From Arthrobacter sp. ISL-30 (lineage in GTDB: Bacteria > Actinomycetota > Actinomycetes > Actinomycetales > Micrococcaceae): 64,000 nt of DNA. Made by a program: the position numbers and the translations under genes. The stretch lies in NCBI RefSeq assembly GCF_018613855.1, contig NZ_JAGGPK010000006.1, forward strand, positions 1 to 64,000, written 5' to 3'. A model generated the notes under the pieces. That model ran no database searches and was not told where the DNA came from. It worked only from the letters and a program-made list of their open reading frames with translations. Below, in pieces: positions 1 through 8,927 of this stretch; the first letter of the stretch is position 1; every line of letters starts with the position of its first letter.

Positions 1-156
1 CTCAACGAACCATAGATGGACGGCGTCGGCAGGCGACCACAAGGACATTTTCAAACCCGAACGGGCGTCCCACAAGAGACAAACCGGCTAGCTCGCAGTT
101 GTGGTCGTTAAAACGGATTTTGGCGACAACAAATGCGACTCAGTTGGGAGGACGTG

Positions 157-825
157 TTACGCCCAGGGAAGCACCCGGTCCGCCGCATCCCTGGTGGCCT
201 CGATAAGCCGGGCGTTCGCTTCGTCTGTGCCCCCGGCCCAGGCCTCAGCCGCACTTCGATCCATGCCGAACTGGATGTGCCGTTCCGTGAGGCGCGCAAG
301 GCGCAATTCCTGTGGTGTCTCGAGGAACCAGACCTCGTCCAGCTGGGCACGTACTTCCGGCCAGGGGGCGGGATCCGCCAGCAGGTAGTTCCCCTCGGTG
401 ATGACCAGCGGAATGGCTGCAGGGATCGCGATGGACGCCGCCACCGGCTCGTCCAGGGAACGCCTGAAATCCGGCGCATACACCACGTCTTCGTCGCGAA
501 GCGCGAGGCGCCGCAGCAGCGACAGGTACCCGCCGGCGTCGAACGTGTCTATGGCGCCCTTGCGCTGCCTCAGCGGGGTGCCATCAATGATTGCATTGCC
601 AAGATGGAAGCCGTCCATTGGCACCACCACTGCCTGGTCGGGGCCGAAATGCTGCCGCAGGAGCTCGGAGAACGTGGACTTTCCCGAGCCGGGAGAGCCG
701 GTGATGCCAAGCAGGACGCGTCGCCCGCCAGCCATGCGGACTTCCAAGGCAGCAATAGCCTCCCCAACCTCGGGGGCCTGGAACGCCGCTGACTCCCGCA
801 GATCGGCGGCTGAAACGTCTGTCAT
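157..825 (-). CDS. P-loop nucleoside/nucleotide kinase family protein
   Basis: A 222-aa protein with a Walker A P-loop at about residues 40-51 (GITGSPGSGKST), followed by a 'PMDGFHL' substrate-loop motif and an 'ITEGNYLL' strand. These are hallmarks of the uridine kinase/pantothenate kinase/fructokinase-like group (COG1072/PRK superfamily). It probably phosphorylates a small sugar, nucleoside or pantothenate-like substrate in the cytoplasm; the substrate cannot be read from sequence. The ATG overlaps the stop of the upstream TetR gene (TGATG), so the two are cotranscribed and translationally coupled; a GTG one codon earlier is also possible. The coupling to a TetR gene suggests it belongs to the same regulon as the divergent permease and amidohydrolase, but this is inference. 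Confidence 0.85.
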   Translation of the reverse strand: MTDVSAADLRESAAFQAPEVGEAIAALEVRMAGGRRVLLGITGSPGSGKSTFSELLRQHFGPDQAVVVPMDGFHLGNAIIDGTPLRQRKGAIDTFDAGGYLSLLRRLALRDEDVVYAPDFRRSLDEPVAASIAIPAAIPLVITEGNYLLADPAPWPEVRAQLDEVWFLETPQELRLARLTERHIQFGMDRSAAEAWAGGTDEANARLIEATRDAADRVLPWA

Positions 826-1430
826 CACTGCAACCTCGCCCGGAGTCCGCCTATGATCACGTCCAGGCCGAAGTCGAACGCGTGGCCGCCCCGTTCCTCG
901 GGCGATCCGGCGTGGGCGAGGGCGCGCTTAAGGGCGGGATATCCCTCGGTCGGAGGGTCCCAGACCACCTCCGGGGCGGCCAGGTCCAGTGCCGCACCCA
1001 GGGCGAAGCTGTCGATGGTGGAGATGGCAGCCACTCCGTCCCGCCCGCGGAACCCGGCGCTTTCGAGGCACAGGGCAAGGTCCTCGTAGAGCCCGATCAC
1101 CTCCGGATCAGTGATGGTCTGCAGCACCAGCAGCGGGGCGAGCCGGGGATGGCGGGCGAAGGCGTTCCGGTAGGCGCGGATCAGGATCCGGAGCCCTGCC
1201 TCCCAGTCGGCATGGTCCACTGGCGGATACGGCTCTTCTGCGATGATCCGGTGGCGCAGGAGCTCGAGGATTTCATCCCGGCCGCTGACGTGGTTGTAGA
1301 TCGAGGACTGGCTGACGCCGATCTTTTTAGCGAGCTTGGGGAAGCTGAAGTCGCCGTTTTCGTCGACCAGCTCAAGCGCGGCCGTTGTAAGGGCCTCCAC
1401 GGATATCAGCGGGAGGAGGGGGCGCCCCAT
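825..1430 (-). CDS. TetR family transcriptional repressor
   Basis: A 201-aa protein. The N-terminal TetR HTH lies at about residues 10-55, with the recognition segment around 'FPKLAKKIGVSQSSIYNHVSG'. The helical C-terminal ligand-binding half resembles the TetR_C family of TetR/TetR-C regulators. I chose the ATG at 1430 because AGGAGA lies 4 nt upstream; a start at 1448 would add six residues. It diverges from an APC permease and amidohydrolase gene pair, and a perfect 19-bp palindrome lies between the two starts. The simplest reading is a local repressor of the permease operon and of itself. The effector is unknown, presumably the transported compound or its hydrolysis product. Confidence 0.88.
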   Translation of the reverse strand: MGRPLLPLISVEALTTAALELVDENGDFSFPKLAKKIGVSQSSIYNHVSGRDEILELLRHRIIAEEPYPPVDHADWEAGLRILIRAYRNAFARHPRLAPLLVLQTITDPEVIGLYEDLALCLESAGFRGRDGVAAISTIDSFALGAALDLAAPEVVWDPPTEGYPALKRALAHAGSPEERGGHAFDFGLDVIIGGLRARLQ

Positions 1431-1538
1431 TGGTTCTCCTGACTGCAAGTTTTGAAGTGATTCCAGCCTAGTCTGCGACCGCGGGAGCTGCCGTTTTCAA
1501 AAAAGCCTTGTGCTCTGCGACACACGCCTCCATACTTA

Positions 1539-1557
1539 AAACGAAAGCCTTTCGTTT
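1539..1557. promoter_or_regulatory. Candidate TetR operator (19-bp palindrome)
   Basis: Perfect inverted repeat AAACGAAAG-c-CTTTCGTTT with 9-bp arms and a 1-bp centre, located in the 155-bp divergent gap between the TetR start (1430) and the permease start (1586). Its size, odd symmetry and position fit a TetR-family operator. Assignment to this TetR protein is inference from proximity. Confidence 0.75.
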
Positions 1558-1585
1558 AATAGGGCTCCCAAGAAAGGACGGACTC

Positions 1586-3043
1586 GTGCCGGAAACCCAA
1601 ACCAGACCCCCCACGTCGTCCGCCGACGGCGCCCTCAAGCGCAACGCCCTCGGCACGGGCGGTATCGCCTTCCTCGTCGTTTCGGCCGCTGCGCCCCTCA
1701 CCGTCATGGCCGGTGTCGCCCCGGTTGCCATCGGCGTCGGTGGAATCGGCGCCCCGGCTGGCTATCTCCTGGCAGGCATCGTGCTGACCGTCTTTGCAAT
1801 GGGCTTTATGGCCATGACCCGCCACGTCAAGGCGTCGGGAGGCTTCTACACCTACATCTCCCTGGCCATGGGCAGGACCATGGGGCTCGCCTCAGCCATC
1901 CTGGCAATCGTCTCCTACAACTGCCTGCAGATCGGGGTCTACGGACTGTTCGCGGTCCAGACCCACGACATGTTCAAAGTCCTCTTCGGCCTCGACGTTC
2001 CCTGGCCGGTTATCGCGTTTGCGGCCGTCGCGGCTGTCTGGTTCCTCGGTTATCGGGGGATCGACGTCGGTGCGAAAGTCCTGGGAGTGCTGCTCGTCGC
2101 AGAGACAGGCATCCTCGCCGTCATGGGCGTCGGCATTCTCGGCAGCGGGGGAGCTGACGGCATAACACTCGGCTCCTTCAGCCCTGAGCAGGCCTTCGGT
2201 CCCGGAGTCCTGGCGATCCTGGGTATCTGCTTCGCGGCTTTCATGGGCTTCGAATCCACGGTGCTCTACCGGTCCGAGGCCCGGAACCCGGATAAGACAG
2301 TCCCTCGGGCCATGTACATCGCCGTCGGCTTTATGTCGGTGTTCTACGCCTTCATCGTCTGGACGGTGGTGCAGGCCTACGGCGAAGGCAAGGCGGTGGA
2401 AGCGGCCGGTCAGTTGACCAGCGGGATGTTCTTCCAGACCATCAACCACTACGTGGGGCCTTGGGCTGAAGTAGTCATGTACGTCCTGATCGTCACCAGC
2501 GTCTACGCGTCCCAGCTCGCCTTCCACAATGCGATCAACCGTTACGTCTATATGCTGGCACGCGACGGCGTCCTGCCCGTCTTCCTGGGCAGGACTCACC
2601 GCAAGTTCAAATCACCGCATCGCGCCGGCCAGCTGCAGACGCTCCTCGCAGCCGTGGTGATCAGCATTTGTGCCATCCTGAATGCCGATCCGTACCAGCA
2701 GCTCCTGAGCTGGGTCAACACCCCTGGCATCTTCGGCATCGTGGGACTTCAGGGGCTGGCATCTGTGGCGGCGTTCCTCTACCTGCGCCGCAACCCGGCG
2801 GCCGTGAACCACAGGCTGCTGGTCCCCCTTAGCCTCGCGTCGGGCATCCTGCTTTTCGGCGCTGTGCTCCTGATTGCCGTGAACATAGAGCTGCTCACCT
2901 TCGCCGACGCCCTCACCAACACGATCCTCATCCTTGTGACTCCGGCGGTCTTCATCGCCGGCCTCCTCATAGCCCGCTGGGTGCGCCTCCGCCGTCCGGC
3001 TACCTTCGACCGCATTGGAAGCTTCGAAACCCATGACGCCTGA
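1586..3043 (+). CDS. APC superfamily amino acid/amine permease
   Basis: A 485-aa integral membrane protein with about 12-14 hydrophobic segments. It has the typical APC start (a hydrophobic TM1 with '[19 protein letters not shown]', then Gly-rich TM2) and an '[24 protein letters not shown]' loop. That loop resembles the amphipathic 'E-A-x-x-P' segment of amino acid/polyamine antiporters. It should import an amino acid, amine or related compound across the cytoplasmic membrane. The start is GTG at 1586, preceded by AAAGGA with 6-nt spacing; the open frame extends upstream through the operator, but that part is not coding. It overlaps the amidohydrolase gene downstream by 11 bp, so importer and hydrolase act on one substrate or pathway. 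Substrate not identified. Confidence 0.88.
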   Translation: MPETQTRPPTSSADGALKRNALGTGGIAFLVVSAAAPLTVMAGVAPVAIGVGGIGAPAGYLLAGIVLTVFAMGFMAMTRHVKASGGFYTYISLAMGRTMGLASAILAIVSYNCLQIGVYGLFAVQTHDMFKVLFGLDVPWPVIAFAAVAAVWFLGYRGIDVGAKVLGVLLVAETGILAVMGVGILGSGGADGITLGSFSPEQAFGPGVLAILGICFAAFMGFESTVLYRSEARNPDKTVPRAMYIAVGFMSVFYAFIVWTVVQAYGEGKAVEAAGQLTSGMFFQTINHYVGPWAEVVMYVLIVTSVYASQLAFHNAINRYVYMLARDGVLPVFLGRTHRKFKSPHRAGQLQTLLAAVVISICAILNADPYQQLLSWVNTPGIFGIVGLQGLASVAAFLYLRRNPAAVNHRLLVPLSLASGILLFGAVLLIAVNIELLTFADALTNTILILVTPAVFIAGLLIARWVRLRRPATFDRIGSFETHDA

Positions 3044-4697
3044 CCTCATCCTCCTCGCCGATACCATCCACACCATGGACGCCCAAACCACGGACGGTGG
3101 CACAAGTGGCACCGGTGGCACTGCCGTCATCGAAGCCATCGCGGTCCGGAACGGGGTGATTACCGCAGTCGGAACGCGTAAGGAAGCTGCCGGCTGGCAG
3201 GCCGACGAGGTCATCGACTTCGGCAATGCCGCCATCACACCCGGCCTGGTGGACTGTCACATCCATCCCGTCTTCGGCCTGGAACTGACCCGCGGCCGGG
3301 GCCTCTCCGGCGCGCGCAACCTGGCCGAGATGCGGGCGATGCTGCAGGACGAAGCTGCTGCCACCGGCCCGGGAGAGTGGGTGCGGGCCTGGGGCCTGGA
3401 CCCCAACATCTTCGGCATGGCGCAGGCCCACCGCGAGCTCATTGACGACGTCGCCTCAGGCAAACCGTGCCTCATCCGCCTGCTTGACGGGCATTCGGCG
3501 CTTGCCGGTTCCCGCGCCCTTGAGCTGGCAGGGATCAATGGGCCGGCCGTCTTTGACCAGGCCGCCGAGGTAGTGTGCGACGGAAACGGCAGGCCAACAG
3601 GCCTGCTGCTGGAGGCCGCCGCCGTCGAACTCGTCACGCGGGTGGTGCCGCGGGAATCTTTCCAGGAGAGGAAGGCGAGGCTGGCGGAGCTGCTGGGCCG
3701 GTTTTCACGGGCGGGGCTGACGGGGGCGCACGTCATGGACCTCGGCGAAGGATCTTTCGAGCTCTACCGCGCGGTAGAGGAGGAGGCCCTGGAGAACGAC
3801 GGCGGCCTGCCCCTGAAGCTCCGCATCTCGCCTTGGTGCATGCCCGGCACCGGGGAGGAGGACTGGCAGCGCCTCGCTGAGTTCATTCGCCAGGGTGGGC
3901 GCCGCTGGGAGATCGCCGGCATCAAGCTGTTCGTTGACGGCACGGTGGACAACGGTACGGCGTGGCTGTTCGAGCCCGACATCTACGGCGCGTCCACGAC
4001 GTCGTTCTGGCCGCGTCCGGAGGAATATGCTGCGGCAGTGCGCTTCTTCGCAAGTCGCGGAATTCCTACCTCAACACATGCAATTGGCGATGCAGGAGTT
4101 GCCTGCGTCCTTGACGCGTTCGAAGCGCTCCCGGCTGATACGCCGCGGGCAGTTCATCGCATTGAGCACCTCGAAACAGTGCCGGACGAACTGGTTGACA
4201 GGCTGGCACGTTCGGGCCTGGTGGCCAGCATGCAGCCGACCCATTGCACGCACTATGCCAGCGCGGATCACACAGACAACTGGTCCACCCGGCTGGGCGC
4301 GGAGCGTGCCAATAATGGCTGGCGCTGTGCGGATCTCCGCTCTGCAGGCATTCCCCTGGGACTTGGCTCCGATTGGCCGATTGCGCCGTTCGAACCCCTG
4401 CCGATCATGGCGGACGCCCAGTTGCGCCGGCGGGCGGGCCACCCCGCCGAACAGCCCATTGTTCCCGGCCAGGGCCTCACGGCCATCCAAGCGCTGGAAG
4501 GCTACACCTCCCATGCGGCGAGGGCTGCCGGGGAAGAGGAGATTTCCGGCTCAATTACCGTTGGCAAGCGTGCGGACTTCACAGTGTTCGATGTCGATCC
4601 TCTCGCCGCCGATCCGGACCGGCTCGCACACGCGCAGATCCTGGCCACAGTCGTCGACGGGAAAATGCAGCATCTTGCACTAGACATTGCCCGATAA
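3033..4697 (+). CDS. Metal-dependent amidohydrolase, YtcJ-like (Amidohydro_3)
   Basis: A 554-aa cytoplasmic hydrolase. The N-terminal beta-sandwich is followed by the metal motif 'DCHIHP' (H76, H78), '[10 protein letters not shown]' (bridging Lys region), 'STHAIGDAG', 'HRIEHLE' and 'GLGSDWPI', in the order of the amidohydrolase superfamily type 3 (YtcJ/NfdA/LAF group). It should hydrolyse an amide or formamide bond. I prefer the ATG at 3033, which overlaps the permease stop; a TTG at 3015 would add six residues. It forms an operon with the APC permease and is probably under the divergent TetR repressor. Product and substrate are unknown; N-substituted formamides are one possibility in this family. 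Confidence 0.87.
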   Translation: MTPDLILLADTIHTMDAQTTDGGTSGTGGTAVIEAIAVRNGVITAVGTRKEAAGWQADEVIDFGNAAITPGLVDCHIHPVFGLELTRGRGLSGARNLAEMRAMLQDEAAATGPGEWVRAWGLDPNIFGMAQAHRELIDDVASGKPCLIRLLDGHSALAGSRALELAGINGPAVFDQAAEVVCDGNGRPTGLLLEAAAVELVTRVVPRESFQERKARLAELLGRFSRAGLTGAHVMDLGEGSFELYRAVEEEALENDGGLPLKLRISPWCMPGTGEEDWQRLAEFIRQGGRRWEIAGIKLFVDGTVDNGTAWLFEPDIYGASTTSFWPRPEEYAAAVRFFASRGIPTSTHAIGDAGVACVLDAFEALPADTPRAVHRIEHLETVPDELVDRLARSGLVASMQPTHCTHYASADHTDNWSTRLGAERANNGWRCADLRSAGIPLGLGSDWPIAPFEPLPIMADAQLRRRAGHPAEQPIVPGQGLTAIQALEGYTSHAARAAGEEEISGSITVGKRADFTVFDVDPLAADPDRLAHAQILATVVDGKMQHLALDIAR

Positions 4698-4709
4698 CAG
4701 CTCGCCTCG

Positions 4710-5399
4710 CTAGCTGGCCTCGCCGGTGCGGGCGGATTCGGCGGCCGCGGCCTTACGCCGGGAATCAGCCCGCAGTTCGTGCGCGAACTGGTCAAGGAAG
4801 GCAGTGCACTGGCGGTCTTCGGCCGATTCAACGAGATCACCGGCGAGGCGTGCAAGTTTGGTGTTGGTGTTCTGGCTGCGATTGAGGAGGAGATGGAACG
4901 CGGTTTCGGAGTCGACACGGAAATAGCCCATGAGGAGGCCTATGGCCCGTTCAATGACGCCACGGCTCACCGACGAGCGCTGCACCGCTTCCCGCGATGC
5001 GGCCTCGACTTCACGCTGCAGGGTCGAAGAGAAGTCCACTACGTAGCCGTGAACGGACTCAACAGAACCACTCGGCCCCAGGACCCCCTCGCCCGAAGTC
5101 AGGATGTGGCGCTCCTTCTTTGCGGCGTCGATGATGCGGTGGTAATTGCAGAACTGGCCGCCGCTGGTGCAGGCATCTGTCCAAAGCTGGCGGCTGTGCG
5201 AAAGATCTTCGGGATGCTTGTGGGAAAGCATGAGTTCCAGGGTCGGGACGATCTCGCCACGCTGGTAGCCGTGGATTCGGAACAGGTCCTCCGACCACAA
5301 CATCTTTCGGGAACGGACATCGTAGTAGAACGTTCCGGCCAGGCACGCGCTTGAGCCAAGGGCGCTTGAGTAGACGTGGACGGGCTTTGACGTCATCAT
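4710..5399 (-). CDS. PAS-ANTAR RNA-binding antiterminator
   Basis: A 229-aa protein. A PAS-like sensor occupies about residues 15-120 ('GTFYYDVRSRKMLWSEDLFRIHGY...PEDLSHSRQLW...GYVVDFS'), typical of PAS_3 folds. It is followed by a C-terminal ANTAR three-helix domain at about 143-195 ('VIERAIGLLMGYFRVDSETAFHLLLNRSQNTNTKLARLA'). ANTAR domains bind paired hexaloop RNA hairpins and relieve transcription termination; here the PAS domain would supply signal input. I chose the ATG at 5399, which follows GGAGA at 9 nt. It is the first of three ANTAR proteins in this window and stands at the head of a minus-strand run of signalling genes. Its 3' end is 12 bp from the convergent amidohydrolase. Confidence 0.88.
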   Translation of the reverse strand: MMTSKPVHVYSSALGSSACLAGTFYYDVRSRKMLWSEDLFRIHGYQRGEIVPTLELMLSHKHPEDLSHSRQLWTDACTSGGQFCNYHRIIDAAKKERHILTSGEGVLGPSGSVESVHGYVVDFSSTLQREVEAASREAVQRSSVSRGVIERAIGLLMGYFRVDSETAFHLLLNRSQNTNTKLARLAGDLVESAEDRQCTAFLDQFAHELRADSRRKAAAAESARTGEAS

Positions 5400-5526
5400 T
5401 GGGCATCTCCAACAAAACGACACTGGGGGACGGCCTTTTCGTGACCACTTCTTCTCAGGGTAGCCCGGGAAAGGGCACGGCGGCGAGAGCCTGGCTCTCC
5501 ACCTGCCGGCGCGTCACCACCGTACT

Positions 5527-5793
5527 TCAGTGAAGGATTGGTGGCAGTCCTTGATCGTATCTGTGTTCATTGAGTGCATGGGTGAGGATGAGGGTCTCGA
5601 TGGAACTCAGCGGCGTGAGTCCGTGCAAGTAGCCATCCAGCTCAAGTTCCGTTGCGTTGCCGGTGATGTTGTGGCACGCCAGCCACAACTCCTGCAGCGT
5701 CAGGCCGCTCATCAGGAACGCGTCCTGAAGCAGCAGCCTTTCGAGGTTCCCCGGTTCTTGTTCCATGGCCCTGAGACCGTCCGTGCTTGTCAT
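5527..5793 (-). CDS. Small conserved-looking protein of unknown function
   Basis: An 88-aa acidic, probably helical soluble protein with no recognised domain. I see 'LLLQDAFLMSGLTLQELWLACHNITGNATELELDGYLHGL', a pattern of amphipathic helices with no signal peptide or membrane segment. The start at 5793 is preceded by a weak AGGG; an earlier start at 5868 is possible but adds a low-complexity leader. It sits between the PAS-ANTAR gene and a 69-aa protein, all on the minus strand. The length and non-repetitive composition suggest a real gene. Function not assigned. Confidence 0.6.
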   Translation of the reverse strand: MTSTDGLRAMEQEPGNLERLLLQDAFLMSGLTLQELWLACHNITGNATELELDGYLHGLTPLSSIETLILTHALNEHRYDQGLPPILH

Positions 5794-5898
5794 GCCCTGT
5801 GCGGAATCCTTGTATCCGTCTCCTAACTGTGACCCCCTTCGGGGGGACAGGTCAACGGGGAATGGCAACTTCGGGCGATGATTGCGAACCGTCCTGGC

Positions 5899-6108
5899 TC
5901 AACCGTCCTGGCTCAACAGCACGGACGCGTTGGGGACTCCAATGAGGGTCGATTGCTCGCCGTTTCGGCCCTCCAGCTCAAGCAGGATGAGTTCCTGTTC
6001 CTCTCTTGCGGCCACTACCCGAAAGTTGTAGTCCTTGAGCCGAACGGCATCGCCGGGCCGCACTTTCTTGAGTTTGCGTTTCATGGTCATCGTTGTTGTC
6101 TCCGGCAT
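5899..6108 (-). CDS. Small basic/beta-rich protein of unknown function
   Basis: A 69-aa protein. After a basic start ('MKRKLKKVRPGD') comes a run of alternating hydrophobic strands ('AVRLKDYNFRVVAAREEQELILLELEGRNGEQSTLIGV'), suggesting a small beta-barrel. This could be KOW/SH3-like or an RNA/DNA-binding fold, but that is only a suggestion from composition. I chose the start at 6108 over 6189 because GGGAAAA precedes it and the upstream extension is low complexity. It is 22 bp downstream of the CBS-domain gene and in the same orientation, so probably cotranscribed. Confidence 0.6.
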   Translation of the reverse strand: MPETTTMTMKRKLKKVRPGDAVRLKDYNFRVVAAREEQELILLELEGRNGEQSTLIGVPNASVLLSQDG

Positions 6109-6130
6109 GGCGCTTTTCCCTGGACTCAGG

Positions 6131-6547
6131 CTAGTAGGAGATGAACTCCACGAGTTCTCCCACCCGCTCCTCCGGGTAGTTCCTCGCAATGTCCGCCTGG
6201 CTCAGCATGCCCACCAGGTTATGCCCGTCAATGACAGGAAGCCTGCGGACCTTGTGCTCCTGCATGGTCCGGATTGCTTCCTCCACGGTGTCATCGGCGC
6301 CGATGGTGACAGGCTTGCCTTCACCGAATTGGCCGGCTTTGGCGGTCCGTGGATCACCGCCCTCGGCTATGCACTTGACCGCAATATCCCTGTCCGTGAG
6401 CATGCCCTTGAGCCTGTTGTCCTCGCCGCAGATCGGCAGGGCTCCAACGTCAAGATCCCTCATCTTCCGTGCGGCCACCTCCAGCGTTTCGTTCGCGCCT
6501 ATGCACTCGACGCCGCCGGTCATGATGTCACGAGCCAAGGTTGCCAT
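6131..6547 (-). CDS. Tandem CBS-domain protein
   Basis: A 138-aa protein made almost entirely of a CBS pair. The first CBS has 'ARDIMTGGVECIGANETLEVAARKMRDLDVGALPICGEDNRLKGMLTDRDI'. The second has 'KPVTIGADDTVEEAIRTMQEHKVRRLPVIDGHNLVGMLSQADIA'. CBS pairs bind adenosine nucleotides (AMP, ATP, SAM) and stand-alone forms of this kind are common stress-associated proteins in actinobacteria. I use the ATG at 6547; a GTG two codons earlier is possible. Its neighbours are a Ser/Thr kinase upstream and a 69-aa unknown downstream, all on the minus strand. A role in energy or stress sensing is inferred from the family. Confidence 0.88.
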   Translation of the reverse strand: MATLARDIMTGGVECIGANETLEVAARKMRDLDVGALPICGEDNRLKGMLTDRDIAVKCIAEGGDPRTAKAGQFGEGKPVTIGADDTVEEAIRTMQEHKVRRLPVIDGHNLVGMLSQADIARNYPEERVGELVEFISY

Positions 6548-6660
6548 CACCAAACACGCTCCTTGTCCATTGATACTCTGAATGTTCCGGCTTCAATAAT
6601 CAGCCTACTTACTATCATCACCTTGCCGATCTGCCTTGAAAAGGCTATTCCCGGTTTGGG

Positions 6661-8001
6661 TCAGCCTTCCTTGGGCTTGCCTTTGCCCTTTTCGGCATTA
6701 GCGCTTCCCTTTTCAACGTTGCCAGGGGTGTCTGCGGACGGTACTGCAGGGGCAGGAGCGGCGGGAGCCGGAACAATCAGGGTCTGGACGGGACCGGGAA
6801 TCTCGACAGTCTGAATCGGGGCGGGGGTAGGTTCCGGGGTGGGAGTTGGGGTTGGAGTCGGAGTCCCATCTGCTCCGCTGGTACCAATGACCGATGATCT
6901 GTCCCCGGTGTCCTGCCCAACCCCCTGGATGGTCGTGGTCATCCAGAGCATCCCGACGGCGGCGGCAATGCCGCCAACCAGAACTGCGGCAACTTTTCCA
7001 AGCCTCGATGCCGCCCGGCGTCGTGCCTGCCTTTCATGGAACCTGAGTGAAGCCGTTTCAGCCATATGCTGCGGGGGTGTCGGGACGTGGGGGAGCGCGG
7101 GAAGGGCCGCCGTCGGCACGTCGTAGTTCAGGAGGCGCTCCTCCATCGCGGCGAGTTCCGACAATTCGGTGGAAACCTGCTCAGCGGAAGGGCGGTACTC
7201 CGGCCTGATATCTGTCATGGAGGCGAGGAGTTCGGCGTAACCGGCCGACAGTCCGGGCGGAATTTCGGGAGCCCGATGAAGTCTTGCAACGGCCGACTCT
7301 ACGGGAGTTCCCGGATATTCCGGCCGTCCTGTCAGGCATTCGATCAGGACCAGCCCGAGGGAGTAGATGTCGCTGGCGGGAGTCAGTGCGGATCCCGTTG
7401 CCTGTTCAGGGCTAAGGTAGGTGGCCGTACCTACCGTGCTTCCCGTGGCAGTGAGTCGGCTTCCTTCAATCAGCCGGGCGATTCCAAAGTCCGCTAGCTT
7501 CGGCCCGGCGGAAGCTTCACCGGCGGGAAGGATGATGTTAGCGGGCTTAATATCGCGGTGGATGACCCCATGGTTGTGCACATGCGCCAAGGCGTCCGCC
7601 ACCGCTGCCCCCAGCAGGGCCGTTTCAACAGCCGGGATTGGCCCCTCGGAAAGCCGTTGGCGAAGGTCCGGGCCATCTACCAGTTCCATGACCAGGAAGG
7701 TGTGGGGCGACGCCGGGTCGCGGTAATCAAGCCCGGCGTCGTAGAGCCGGACCAGGCCGGGGTGGTCGAAGACGGAGAGTATCTGGATTTCGGTCTGCTG
7801 CCGGAGGGTATGCTCCTCGTCGGCAGGGCCCGAGGAGAATAGTTTGACGGCAACTTCTCGGCCTAGAACCTCGTCACGGGCACGGTAGACCACCGCCATT
7901 GCCCCGCGGCCAATAACCTCACCTAGGGCATAACGTTCGCCCAGTGGGCCGTTGCTGTCCGGGTCTCCTTGGAGGCTATGCGGCAGTTCATTCGTGTCCA
8001 T
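6661..8001 (-). CDS. Membrane-anchored Ser/Thr protein kinase (PknB-type)
   Basis: A 446-aa protein. The Hanks-type kinase domain spans about residues 24-295: Gly-rich loop 'GEVIGRGAMAVVYRA', catalytic K53, 'HRDIKPANI' with D150, DFG at 171-173, and activation loop with 'TATGSTVGTATYLSPEQATG'. A single TM segment lies near residues 335-355 ('VAAVLVGGIAAAVGMLWM'). The extracytoplasmic tail is Thr-Pro/Pro-Ala rich ('TPTPTPTPEPTPAP', then an Ala/Pro stretch and a Lys/Gly tail) and has no PASTA repeats, so the ligand differs from that of PknB. The start at 8001 follows GAGGAAG at good spacing. It heads the minus-strand group with the CBS protein. Confidence 0.92.
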   Translation of the reverse strand: MDTNELPHSLQGDPDSNGPLGERYALGEVIGRGAMAVVYRARDEVLGREVAVKLFSSGPADEEHTLRQQTEIQILSVFDHPGLVRLYDAGLDYRDPASPHTFLVMELVDGPDLRQRLSEGPIPAVETALLGAAVADALAHVHNHGVIHRDIKPANIILPAGEASAGPKLADFGIARLIEGSRLTATGSTVGTATYLSPEQATGSALTPASDIYSLGLVLIECLTGRPEYPGTPVESAVARLHRAPEIPPGLSAGYAELLASMTDIRPEYRPSAEQVSTELSELAAMEERLLNYDVPTAALPALPHVPTPPQHMAETASLRFHERQARRRAASRLGKVAAVLVGGIAAAVGMLWMTTTIQGVGQDTGDRSSVIGTSGADGTPTPTPTPTPEPTPAPIQTVEIPGPVQTLIVPAPAAPAPAVPSADTPGNVEKGSANAEKGKGKPKEG

Positions 8002-8318
8002 CAAATCCGCTTCCTCCACGCCATGGCTGAGGTCATCTGTTGCTCAACCCATAGCAGGCGCTATAGCTTGTCAGCACCATTCTCCCTTGTGGCAATACTT
8101 GACTATACCTAACTGTAAGCATGCTTAGTAGTTCTGTGGGATGAAAAATGGCACTTCTGATCGAGCGTAGACAAGAAGCCCGGCTCGGAATAGATTCGAA
8201 GAAGGACCGGGTACTTTTCTACACCGGATTTCGAATTTTGGGCTCGCCGAATGGCTGGCGTGCCCAGGCTGCTGAGGCAGACCGGCGGCAACAGGACGTC
8301 GAGCTTGAAGGGGCAGCC
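8002..8318. other. Divergent intergenic region, 317 bp
   Basis: The gap between the Ser/Thr kinase (minus) and a 92-aa gene (plus) presumably holds both promoters. It is lighter in GC than its surroundings around 8080-8130 ('ctgtaagcatgcttagtag'). I see no convincing gene and no long palindrome. Confidence 0.5.
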
Positions 8319-8597
8319 ATGAGCCAATCACGCTTTAGAAAGTTTCTTGCGGACTGCATCGAGAAGGACGGGGATCCTTCTGTAGGACTGACGCCTGATG
8401 AACTGTATGGGGTCTATACCAGCTGGTGCCTGATTCAGAGGCTGGAGCCGGAATCGGCCAAGGCGTTTTGGGCCGGGATGAGGGCTAACGGCATCGGCCC
8501 CCACCAGGTAAATCACCGCATCGTCTGCCCCACCCTGCGCATGAGGGGGCCCGCGGCGGCGGACTATATCCTGGCCAGCCAGCCGGACCTGATCTGA
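8319..8597 (+). CDS. Conserved-looking small protein of unknown function
   Basis: A 92-aa soluble protein ('MSQSRFRKFLADCIEKDGDPSVGLTPDELYGVYTSWCLIQRLEPESAKAFWAGMRANGIGP...'). The spacing of aromatic and acidic residues looks like a compact helical DNA-binding or regulatory fold, but I cannot name a family. The open frame extends upstream to 8148, but the ATG at 8319 follows GAAGGGG at suitable distance and begins the part with ordinary protein composition. It is followed 65 bp later by another small gene in the same direction. Confidence 0.65.
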   Translation: MSQSRFRKFLADCIEKDGDPSVGLTPDELYGVYTSWCLIQRLEPESAKAFWAGMRANGIGPHQVNHRIVCPTLRMRGPAAADYILASQPDLI

Positions 8598-8661
8598 GGG
8601 GTTCATCCAAGCATGACGCAGGCGCGGATGTTGGGCGCGCCAAATGGTGGAGGGGGAAGCA

Positions 8662-8889
8662 GTGAACGAACAGCCGCAGCCGAGAGACCCGGGCAGTGAG
8701 GAGCCCGCGCGCCGGGGCTCCGACGTCGAAAACGGGAGTGTCGAAAACGGGAGCGTCGAAAACGGGCGGTCCGGGGCCGAAAGCCCGGAGGACCTGTCCA
8801 CCAAGCTGGACCCGGACTTCGTGCCGCAGGACAGCGAGCCGCCCGAGGAAAAGAAGGCGCGCGAGCACCCGGAAGAGACCGGAAGCTAG
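8662..8889 (+). CDS. Small acidic, intrinsically disordered protein
   Basis: A 75-aa protein very rich in Glu, Pro, Ser and Asp, with no hydrophobic core, so predicted disordered. A triplicated pentapeptide VENGS/VENGS/VENGR near the middle is encoded by a 15-bp tandem repeat. The GTG start at 8662 follows GGAGGGGG at 5 nt; an ATG at 8644 is the alternative. Function unknown; no domain recognised. Confidence 0.55.
   Translation: MNEQPQPRDPGSEEPARRGSDVENGSVENGSVENGRSGAESPEDLSTKLDPDFVPQDSEPPEEKKAREHPEETGS
8725..8769 (+). repeat. 15-bp tandem repeat, three copies
   Basis: Copies begin at 8725, 8740 and 8755 with core GTCGAAAACGGG. They encode the Val-Glu-Asn-Gly-Ser/Arg repeats of the small acidic protein. 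In-frame, slippage-prone repeats of this kind often vary in copy number. Confidence 0.9.
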
Positions 8890-8927
8890 GCCGCAGAGGG
8901 CCCTAACTTCCGGTCTCTCGCTCCGGA

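Noticed and set aside
1-156. Short frames at the left edge
   Set aside because: No ribosome site, no motif; the segment seems to be the downstream side of the kinase gene.
8109-8331. Two overlapping ~70-aa minus-strand frames opposite the 5' side of the 92-aa gene
   Set aside because: Neither has a ribosome site or protein-like composition; they look like chance frames in a lower-GC gap.
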